From contig JAISWN010000355.1 of assembly GCA_031271075.1 (NCBI GenBank), positions 1-7,783 of the forward strand: a DNA stretch of 7,783 nt, in the 5' to 3' direction. The DNA is from Treponema sp. (GTDB lineage: Bacteria > Spirochaetota > Spirochaetia > Treponematales > Breznakiellaceae). The notes beneath the pieces are model-generated. The model saw only the letters and a list, made by a program, of their open reading frames with translations, ran no database searches and was not told the origin of the DNA. Shown one piece after another: positions 1 to 5,710 of this stretch. Both the position numbers and the translations under genes were made by a program. How positions within the stretch are numbered: the first letter of the stretch is position 1; each line of letters starts with the position of its first letter.

Positions 1-384
1 CGCCTCAATACCCGCTCCTTCTTCCAGTACCAGATGATCCGCCACGGCGCCACCCACGGCCCCCACGCGGTGGATGGGAGTTCCCTTGAGTCGGAACTCG
101 ATCCCCTGGGCCGGATGGAAAAATCCGTACTGGAAAAGTTTTTCCTTCGGGACGGGGCCTACCAGTGGCAGCACATCTTCATGATCGGGGCGGAACACCG
201 GATCAACACATTCACCGTACCGCTGCGGGTCTTCGTCAAAACAGGGATAGTGTACTCTTTCTACACCGACATCGACGGCGACGCGAATTCGGGAACAGAA
301 TACTCCTACCGGGTGGTGGACACGGAGATATACCCCCAGACCACCGAGTTTATCCTTACCCTGGGCCTGCGGATCTTCCTGTAA
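1..384 (+). CDS. C-terminal part of a probable outer-membrane beta-barrel protein (5' end outside window)
   Basis: The frame is open from base 1 to a TAA at 382-384, giving 127 visible residues; the gene begins left of the window, so the ATG at 34 is internal. I do not recognise a named family. The C-terminal half has the alternating hydrophobic/polar pattern of membrane beta-strands, for example around RINTFTVPLRVFVKTGIVYS and the final EFILTLGLRIFL. These are separated by a polar turn containing DIDGDANSG, which looks like a surface loop. Ending on such an amphipathic strand is typical of barrels inserted by the BAM machinery, although the last residue is Leu and not the usual Phe. The gene runs convergently towards PPDK. 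The outer-membrane assignment is an inference from strand pattern only; a soluble beta-rich protein remains possible. Confidence 0.6.
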   Translation, partial: RLNTRSFFQYQMIRHGATHGPHAVDGSSLESELDPLGRMEKSVLEKFFLRDGAYQWQHIFMIGAEHRINTFTVPLRVFVKTGIVYSFYTDIDGDANSGTEYSYRVVDTEIYPQTTEFILTLGLRIFL

Positions 385-397
385 AGGTAAAGCCGTA

Positions 398-491
398 GTT
401 TTTGACGCTGAAAAACGAAGTTTCATGAGGACGGCTGCCCAATTATGAGCAGCCTCCTCCCCAAAACATCCGTGTCCGGATTTCCTCATGA
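398..491. repeat. Convergent spacer with nested inverted repeats
   Basis: The 385-508 spacer separates two convergent genes. It holds an outer perfect 9-bp inverted repeat, TCATGAGGA at 423-431 and TCCTCATGA at 483-491. Inside this lies a 6-bp stem, GGCTGC at 433-438 pairing with GCAGCC at 449-454 across a 10-base loop, and a small TCCG/CGGA element at 469-480. Just upstream, GTTTTT (398-403) pairs with AAAAAC (411-416). None is directly followed by a long T run, so it is not a textbook intrinsic terminator. It could act as a bidirectional transcription barrier or an RNA 3'-end structure. The pairings are read directly; the role is inferred. Confidence 0.5.
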
Positions 492-495
492 TTTG

Positions 496-524
496 CCGCC
501 TGGGGGAATTAGCGGGTCTTTTTT
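496..524 (+). terminator. Possible weak terminator for the left-edge + strand gene
   Basis: On the + strand CCGC (496-499) can pair with GCGG (512-515), followed closely by a run of six T at 519-524. The stem is only 4 bp and the element overlaps the stop codon and last codons of the convergent PPDK gene. It is a weak candidate, listed because it is the only hairpin plus T-run combination at this convergent junction. Confidence 0.2.
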
Positions 525-3500
525 ACGCTCCGCTTCCTGACCGGGGGTTCTTTTTCCGCGGGTTTCCTGCCCGCAGACGGTCTGCCTACCGGTCTCTTTG
601 CCGCGGAATCGGCAGTCTTCTTTGCCGCAGGCGGCCTGCCTACCGGTCTCTTGGCGGCGGAATCGGCGGCTTTCTTTGCCGCAGGCGGCCTGCCTACCGG
701 TCTCTTAGCGGCGGAATCGGCGGCCTTCTTGTCCGCGGGTTTCCTGCCCACCGGTTTCTTCGCCGCGGGCTTCCTTCCCGTAGCTTTCCTGCCGACTGGC
801 TTCTCCGCTGAGTCCCCGGTTTCCTTTTTACCGGCCGCTTTGTTTTCCACGGCGCCGGCTTTGGGATTATTTATCACCGCCTGTGCGCCGGCTAAACGGG
901 CCAGGGGCACACGGAAGGGTGAGCAGGATACATAGCTTAATCCGGCGCGGTAACAGAAATCAATGGTAACCGGATCCCCCCCATGCTCGCCGCAGATCCC
1001 TATCTTCAGATCCGGTTTTACTGTTCGTCCTTCCCCTATAGCGTAACGGATAAGATCGCCTACGCCGTCTTCGTCGATGGACTTAAAAGGATCCACATCC
1101 AGCACGTGCTTTTCCAGGTAAGTGGGGAGGAAAGAAGCCACGTCGTCCCGGCTGAAGGCAAAGGTCATCTGGGTAAGATCGTTGGTGCCAAAACTGAAGA
1201 AGTCGGCGTACCGGGCGATATGGGCGGACCGTATGGCCGCACGGGGAACCTCTATCATGGTTCCGATATGAACCGGCGGAAAATCCACCCCTTCGCCGGA
1301 AAAGACCCGCTTCAGTACCGCTTCCGCGTTGGGGCGCAGCAGCTTGAGTTCACGGGCAGTTACGACAATGGGGATCATGATCTCAGGCTCCACCGGAATA
1401 TTCTGCCTGATACAATCCACCGCCGCCAGGGCTATGGCCTCTACCTGCATATCGTAAATCTCGGGGTAGCTTACCGCCAGACGGCAGCCCCGGTGGCCCA
1501 GCATGGGGTTAGTCTCCCGGAGCCTGTCCAGCTTGGGCTTGAGGACATCCACCGGCAGGCCCAGATGATCCGCCAGTTCTTCCACTTCCTCCGCGGTGTG
1601 GGGCACAAATTCGTGGAGCGGCGGATCCAGCAGCCTGATGGTAACCGGGCGGCCTTCCATGGCCTTGAATATGCCGAAGAAATCCTGCCGCTGCAGGGGA
1701 AGTATCTTGGCAAGCTGCCGTCTCCGTTCCTCCTCCGTATCCGCGACGATCATGGATCGGAAGTGAATCAGTTTCTCCTTGTGGAAGAACATGTGTTCGG
1801 TACGGCAAAGCCCTACCCCGTCCGCGCCGAAACTAAAGGCCCGCAGGGCGTCTTCGGGCTGATCCGCGTTTGTCCTGACCTTGAAGCCCTTTACTTTGCC
1901 CCGCACGGAAGATTCCCGCACTTCGTCGCACCAGTTAAGGAAAGTGTTCATGTCATCGGAAATATCCGGGGCTATAAGGGGAAGTTGTCCCTGGTATACC
2001 TCCCCGGTGGAACCGTCGATGGTAAGCCAGTCCCCCTGGCAGAAGATCTTTTCTCCCACCGCGACCCGGTCTTCCTGGACCGATACCCCCTTGGCCCCGG
2101 CGACGCAGGGAGTTCCCATACCCCGGGCAACTACCGCCGCATGACTGGTCATGCCGCCGGTGGAGGTCAGTACCCCCTGGGACACCACCATGCCGCCGAT
2201 GTCCTCGGGGCTGGTGTCTTTGCGTACCAGTAGCACTTTTTCACCCCGGGTATACCAGGATTCGGCGTCCTGGGCGGTAAAAACGATCCTGCCGCAGGCC
2301 GCGCCGGGGGATGCGTTGAGACCCTTGGTGAGGGATTGAGCGGTTTTAACCGCCTCCGGATCTATCATGGGATGGAGAAGCTGATCCAGATGGGAAGAGC
2401 TTACCCGGAGAATGGCGGTTTTTTTGTCGATGAGTTTTTCCGCCACCATATCTACCGCGCATTTTACCGCGGCGCTTCCGGCCCGTTTGCCGTTCCTGGT
2501 CTGGAGGATAAAAAGTTCCCCCTGCTGGACGGTGAATTCCATGTCCTGCATATCCCGGAAGTGCCGTTCCAGCTTATCCTTGATAGCCACAAGCTGCCGG
2601 TAAATTTCGGGGTTCCTGTCCGCCAGGGTGGCGATCTTTTCCGGCGTTCTGATGCCCGCCACCACGTCCTCCCCCTGGGCGTTCATGAGGTACTCGCCGT
2701 AGAATTCGTTGATCCCCGTGGAGGGGTCTCTGCTGAAACATACCCCCGTACCCGAATCATCCCCGAAGTTACCGAAGACCATGGACTGCACGTTAACCGC
2801 CGTTCCTTTCAGGTTGTGGATACCGTTAAGCTGCCGGTACTTTTGGGCCCGTTCGTTCATCCAGGAACCGAACACCGCGCCGACCGATCCCCAGAGCTGT
2901 TCCAGGGGATCCTGGGGGAAATCATTTCCCGCGGCCGCTTTGACGATCCCTTTGTATTCGTCTACCAGCCGTTCCAGATCGGCGGTGTCAAGCTCGGTGT
3001 CCAGAACCAGGTTCCGTTCCTGCTTGATCGCCGCGATGGCGTCTTCAAAGTATTCGTGGGGAACCTGCATGACCACATCGCCGTACATCTGGATAAAGCG
3101 GCGGTAAGCGTCCCAGGCGAACCGGGGATTGCCGGTCTTCCGCGCAAGGCCCCTTACCGCCTGGTCGTTCATACCCAGGTTAAGGATGGTGTCCATCATC
3201 CCCGGCATGGAAACCGCCGCGCCTGAGCGTACCGAAACCAAAAGGGGATCATCCGGGTCGCCCAGCCTTTTCTTCATTATCTTTTCAAGCTTTACCAGGT
3301 TAACCAGGACTTCCCCCTCCAGCCCCTGGGGGTATCTGTCCCCGTTTTGGGAATAGGCTGCGCACACTTCCGTAGAGATGGTAAAGCCCGGGGGAACCGG
3401 TATTCCCAGATTGGTCATCTCGGCAAGGTTCGCCCCCTTACCGCCAAGGATATCCTTCATATCCGCGTCTCCTTCGGCTTTGCCTTTGCCGAAGAAGAAA

Positions 3501-3544
3501 ACATTCTTTGCCTTTCTTGCCGTTCTCAAAAAAACTGCCTCCAA
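509..3544 (-). CDS. ppdK: Pyruvate, phosphate dikinase with a 118-residue basic repeat tail
   Basis: This enzyme interconverts ATP, pyruvate and phosphate with AMP, PEP and pyrophosphate in the cytoplasm, linking glycolysis and PEP supply. The N-terminal ATP-binding domain begins at VFFFGKGKAEGD (about 15-26) and GGKGANLAEM. It carries DDSGTGVCFSRDPSTG near 262-277. The phosphohistidine domain has GGMTSHAAVVARG with catalytic His468 and the neighbouring regulatory-type Thr466. The PEP/pyruvate barrel has SFGTNDLTQ (784-792) and GICGEHGGDP with catalytic Cys851. The core ends near residue 893, close to the family's usual 870-900; residues 894-1011 are an added Lys/Ala/Pro/Arg tail. There is no ATG before Met29, which lies inside conserved sequence, so a TTG start is needed. 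The chosen TTG (3544) has GGGGAGGG 11 bases upstream. A TTG five codons later (3529) has GGAGG at an 8-base spacing and is an equally good choice. All key residues are present, so it should be active. Confidence 0.97.
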   Translation of the reverse strand: MEAVFLRTARKAKNVFFFGKGKAEGDADMKDILGGKGANLAEMTNLGIPVPPGFTISTEVCAAYSQNGDRYPQGLEGEVLVNLVKLEKIMKKRLGDPDDPLLVSVRSGAAVSMPGMMDTILNLGMNDQAVRGLARKTGNPRFAWDAYRRFIQMYGDVVMQVPHEYFEDAIAAIKQERNLVLDTELDTADLERLVDEYKGIVKAAAGNDFPQDPLEQLWGSVGAVFGSWMNERAQKYRQLNGIHNLKGTAVNVQSMVFGNFGDDSGTGVCFSRDPSTGINEFYGEYLMNAQGEDVVAGIRTPEKIATLADRNPEIYRQLVAIKDKLERHFRDMQDMEFTVQQGELFILQTRNGKRAGSAAVKCAVDMVAEKLIDKKTAILRVSSSHLDQLLHPMIDPEAVKTAQSLTKGLNASPGAACGRIVFTAQDAESWYTRGEKVLLVRKDTSPEDIGGMVVSQGVLTSTGGMTSHAAVVARGMGTPCVAGAKGVSVQEDRVAVGEKIFCQGDWLTIDGSTGEVYQGQLPLIAPDISDDMNTFLNWCDEVRESSVRGKVKGFKVRTNADQPEDALRAFSFGADGVGLCRTEHMFFHKEKLIHFRSMIVADTEEERRRQLAKILPLQRQDFFGIFKAMEGRPVTIRLLDPPLHEFVPHTAEEVEELADHLGLPVDVLKPKLDRLRETNPMLGHRGCRLAVSYPEIYDMQVEAIALAAVDCIRQNIPVEPEIMIPIVVTARELKLLRPNAEAVLKRVFSGEGVDFPPVHIGTMIEVPRAAIRSAHIARYADFFSFGTNDLTQMTFAFSRDDVASFLPTYLEKHVLDVDPFKSIDEDGVGDLIRYAIGEGRTVKPDLKIGICGEHGGDPVTIDFCYRAGLSYVSCSPFRVPLARLAGAQAVINNPKAGAVENKAAGKKETGDSAEKPVGRKATGRKPAAKKPVGRKPADKKAADSAAKRPVGRPPAAKKAADSAAKRPVGRPPAAKKTADSAAKRPVGRPSAGRKPAEKEPPVRKRSVKKTR
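512..865 (-). other. Lys/Ala/Pro-rich C-terminal extension of PPDK (histone H1/AT-hook-like)
   Basis: This stretch encodes PPDK residues 894-1011, after the normal end of the family at RLAGAQAVINN. It is strongly basic and low in complexity, built from Lys, Arg, Ala, Pro, Gly and Ser, with motifs such as AAKKPVGRKP and KRPVGRPP. The GRP(P) cores flanked by Lys/Arg resemble AT-hook and bacterial histone H1-like tails that bind the DNA minor groove or RNA. They are not the canonical PRGRP, so nucleic-acid binding is an inference. It is probably disordered. It is read in the same frame with no stop or frameshift between it and the catalytic core. Confidence 0.85.
578..739 (-). repeat. Three tandem 54-bp repeats coding for 18-residue units
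   Basis: Three consecutive 54-bp units encode PADKKAADSAAKRPVGRP, PAAKKAADSAAKRPVGRP and PAAKKTADSAAKRPVGRP (PPDK residues 936-989). They differ at only a few positions, and the DNA is also nearly identical, which suggests recent duplication. A degenerate unit follows (SAGRKPAEKEPPVRKR). Shorter KPVGRK units precede. Copy number could vary between strains without breaking the frame. Confidence 0.9.
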
Positions 3545-3616
3545 TCCGGTTCCAACCCTCCCCTCCCCACCCGATGCGGGAAAGAACGGTGAAACTGATC
3601 TTAAAATAATACCTCT

Positions 3617-3645
3617 ATTATAAACTCTTCCGCTAAAAAATGGAA
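3617..3645 (-). promoter_or_regulatory. Probable sigma-70-type promoter for PPDK
   Basis: On the - strand a perfect TATAAT lies at 3617-3622, in an AT-rich tract, about 70 bases before the PPDK start. At 17-bp spacing the -35 position (3640-3645) reads TTCCAT, a poor match to TTGACA, so the promoter may be weak or need an activator. Expected transcription start is near 3610, leaving a leader of about 65 nt with no obvious structure. Confidence 0.5.
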
Positions 3646-3670
3646 TAGCCCGCTCTTTGAGCCGCTAAAA
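3630..3670. repeat. Direct repeat CCGCTAAAA flanking the PPDK -35 region
   Basis: The 9-mer CCGCTAAAA occurs at 3630-3638 and again at 3662-3670, exactly 32 bp apart (about three helical turns). The first copy lies in the spacer of the proposed PPDK promoter and the second upstream of its -35 position. A short hairpin, GCTC-TTT-GAGC (3652-3662), sits between them and overlaps the second copy by one base. The arrangement would suit a regulator binding two sites on one face of the helix, but this is only positional evidence. Confidence 0.35.
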
Positions 3671-3747
3671 GAAGTATATTAAAACACGGATCTGATAGTT
3701 GACCCCAAGCGGCAACAACTTACCGGCGTCCACGGGGAGGAAGCGCT

Positions 3748-4512
3748 CTACATGCTCAAATGAGTTCGGCGGCGATGCTGTTTTTTCGCGGACCGGTGAT
3801 GGCGGCGGAACCAGACCGAATGGCGGAAGAACCAAACCGAATGGGGCCAGCGCTGCCAGCAGGGGAAGCGGCGTATAAGCAGAACCAGGATCACCACCAG
3901 GAGGATCACCAGTAAAATAAAGAGGATCATGATGGCCAGGAGAAGGGGTGTGGCGCAGCAGGGCCGTTCCGGGTAGGGGGTGGGAACCGGGACATACTGG
4001 AACTCGGTAAGGGTCCGTACCGGCGGCTCCTGGGGCACGGGGGCCGGAACGACGGCCAGGGCCGCGGTCTGCTGGGGTTCGGGTTCGGGGGGCCGGGCGG
4101 CCGGGGCGGGAACCTCGGCCGGAGTTTCCGGCGCCGGGGTTTCCGCTACCGGGACGGGAACAGAAACGGGGGTTTCCGGCGCGGGAACGGGGGCGGAGAC
4201 TGGGGGGCGCAGTACCTCAATTTCCACCAGGGTCATGCCGTTCTGCGCCATACCCAAAGCATCCCCCAGATCCCGGGAAATATCGGCGATTCGCTCGGGG
4301 CTGGGATTGATACGCCCGTTAACGATAGCTTCCGCCGAACGGTTGTTTCTTAAATTGGTTACCTTTACCCGGGTGTTGAAGGACAAGCTGGAGTGAGAGA
4401 CGGCGAGCCCCGTTTTTGACTGATTGTATGAGGCGTTACCGGTCTGGGATTGGGCAAAGGAACACAAGGGAACAAACAGCAAAAAGGCAAGAACCGTGCT
4501 TAAGCGTTTCAT
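3748..4512 (-). CDS. RlpA-like double-psi beta-barrel protein with Pro-rich stalk and C-terminal membrane helix
   Basis: The 254-residue protein starts at an ATG preceded by GTGAGG at a 5-base spacing. Residues 1-20 form a signal peptide ending CSFA before QSQ. Residues 25-101 resemble the RlpA/DPBB fold: GNASYN, then LAVSHSSLSFNTRVKVTNLRNNRSAEAIVNGRI, then RIADISRDLGDALGM and VEIEVL. RlpA proteins act on septal or side-wall peptidoglycan. Here the TASGExFD stretch is missing and NDRGP is replaced by NGRIN, so enzymatic activity is doubtful and a binding role more likely. Residues 102-185 are Pro/Glu/Ala/Val-rich, probably a periplasmic stalk. Residues 189-213 are a strong membrane helix, followed by a 41-residue Arg/His/Trp-rich tail that should stay in the cytoplasm. 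The signal peptide plus C-terminal anchor puts the domain in the periplasm. The gene lies 76 bp downstream of the barrel genes. Confidence 0.75.
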   Translation of the reverse strand: MKRLSTVLAFLLFVPLCSFAQSQTGNASYNQSKTGLAVSHSSLSFNTRVKVTNLRNNRSAEAIVNGRINPSPERIADISRDLGDALGMAQNGMTLVEIEVLRPPVSAPVPAPETPVSVPVPVAETPAPETPAEVPAPAARPPEPEPQQTAALAVVPAPVPQEPPVRTLTEFQYVPVPTPYPERPCCATPLLLAIMILFILLVILLVVILVLLIRRFPCWQRWPHSVWFFRHSVWFRRHHRSAKKQHRRRTHLSM

Positions 4513-4548
4513 AAAAACCTCACTTTTGATTTCGTAACTATTCGGTCA

Positions 4549-4559
4549 TAACGCCGTTA
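4549..4559. repeat. Short inverted repeat upstream of the RlpA-like gene
   Basis: TAACG-C-CGTTA is a perfect 5-bp inverted repeat in the 76-bp gap between the barrel gene's stop and the RlpA-like start. It is enclosed by a wider pair, GTAAC (4534-4538) and GTTAC (4566-4570), with nearly the same centre. It could be an operator. It lacks a T run, so it is not a clear terminator. I see no convincing -35/-10 pair in this gap, so read-through from upstream is likely. Confidence 0.25.
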
Positions 4560-4588
4560 AAGTCGGTTACTTTGTGGACAGACTCTCG

Positions 4589-5710
4589 TTACTTGTTTCT
4601 ATCAAAAAAACCGAATTCATAGCCCAGGTACAGGGAAAGCATATTCCGCCGGATAGTCGTGTTATCACCGTCCTCAATTTTTATTTCCCCAAAATCCACG
4701 GCGTAACGGAGGCCCAGGAAGACCGCCCCCGGCCCTTTGTTCAGGGCCGCCTCAATCCCCAGGGTGAATCCCAGGGGCACGGAAAAAGACCAGTTGTATG
4801 AAGATTCCCCTCCATCCGGCCTCCTCTGATAGAGGGCTTTTCCCAGGGGAAGGGCCGCGTAGAATCCCGCCAGGGGAGAAACCTTGAAGGGGCCGGGCCG
4901 GAGGTTCACCCGGAAAAGAAGGGGGAACATCATGGAAAAGGCGGTGTGTGTTTTATTGGGCATGATGTAAACATCCGGGGTAGGCCCCGGATCGAGGCCC
5001 CGGTAGACTATGGTGTCTGAAGTAAAGAGGACCTCTCCCTGGAGGGCAAGGAGGGAGTTGAGCCGGAACGCGCCGGACACCCCCCCTTCAAGATCCAGGG
5101 CCCAGGCGCCGGGGGTCTCTTCATTCGGGGCGGTATACCACCGCTGGGACGGGCCGAAGCGGAAGCCAAGGACAAAGAAGGGGTCCGGGGGCGGCGGTTT
5201 GGGGGGCTCAATAACCCGCTCGCGGATATGGGAAAAAAGCCACTCGACCAGGCCCGGCAGGCTCAACATGGCTTCGTCTATATCCTCGTAAACCAGATCG
5301 TCGGTGTAGATCATGGTGGAACCGGCCATTTCCCAGAGCCACAACTGGAGGTAATACTCCCCTGCCCGCGCGCCAGCGTACACCCCGCCGGTAAGGGCGT
5401 AACGGACGCCGGGAACCAGATCCCGCCGGGGCGGCATGTCGGTGGGAATCTCTAGCCCCGGGCCGCTGAACACGGAAACATCCACCGGACGGGGGCTGTA
5501 CTTTTCAAGGGCAACCACCGCCGCCAGGGTCTCCTGGTAAAAACGGAGGGCCATAACGGTTTCCTCTCCCGCCAGGGGCAGGACCGCCGTTATCGCCTTC
5601 CCCTCATCGTCCAGACCCGTGGAGCTTTCCACAGCCGGGGTCTGGGCAAAGACAAGGGCGGAAAAAAACAAGCCGGCAGCAACAAGGCAAAGAGGCTTTC
5701 CGTTATTCAT
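4589..5710 (-). CDS. Outer-membrane beta-barrel protein with N-terminal periplasmic domain
   Basis: A 373-residue protein. I chose the ATG at 5710 because it has GGAGG five bases upstream and is followed at once by a signal peptide (1-22, ending LVFA before QTP). The open frame continues to a TTG at 5797, but that would bury the signal peptide behind 29 hydrophilic residues. Residues about 35-165 form an alpha/beta-looking domain (ITAVLPLAGEE, YALTGGVYAG, YYLQLWLWEMAG, LPGLVEWLFSHI) that I cannot name with confidence. A Pro linker (PPKPPPPDP, 169-177) leads to a barrel of about 195 residues ending YLGYEFGFFDRNK. Strands such as LALQGEVLFT, AFSMMFPLLFRVNL and FKVSPLAGFYAALPLG match the upstream neighbour's barrel closely. 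The start overlaps that neighbour's stop by 8 bp (ATGAATAA), indicating translational coupling. The substrate or role is unknown. Confidence 0.8.
   Translation of the reverse strand: MNNGKPLCLVAAGLFFSALVFAQTPAVESSTGLDDEGKAITAVLPLAGEETVMALRFYQETLAAVVALEKYSPRPVDVSVFSGPGLEIPTDMPPRRDLVPGVRYALTGGVYAGARAGEYYLQLWLWEMAGSTMIYTDDLVYEDIDEAMLSLPGLVEWLFSHIRERVIEPPKPPPPDPFFVLGFRFGPSQRWYTAPNEETPGAWALDLEGGVSGAFRLNSLLALQGEVLFTSDTIVYRGLDPGPTPDVYIMPNKTHTAFSMMFPLLFRVNLRPGPFKVSPLAGFYAALPLGKALYQRRPDGGESSYNWSFSVPLGFTLGIEAALNKGPGAVFLGLRYAVDFGEIKIEDGDNTTIRRNMLSLYLGYEFGFFDRNK

Noticed and set aside
578..739. CRISPR-like array
   Set aside because: The repeats are contiguous 54-bp coding units without spacers, so this is a protein repeat.
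488..935. + strand open frames across the PPDK tail, giving Arg/Gly- and Ala/Phe-rich repeats
   Set aside because: They are frame shadows of the 54-bp repeats; the - strand tail is continuous with the PPDK core.
983..3226. Long open frames on the + strand opposite PPDK (416 and 296 codons)
   Set aside because: They are in codon register with PPDK, so they are interrupted only where PPDK uses TTA, CTA or TCA, which are rare in this GC-rich gene. The translations look like no protein family, while the - strand frame is an unmistakable PPDK.
3980..4396. + strand Gly/Thr-rich frame of 138 codons
   Set aside because: It is the antisense of the Pro-rich stalk of the RlpA-like protein, with simple composition and no supporting start signal.
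4513..4588. Strong promoter or terminator between the second barrel gene and the RlpA-like gene
   Set aside because: I found no convincing -35/-10 pair and no hairpin followed by a T run; only a short inverted repeat is supported.
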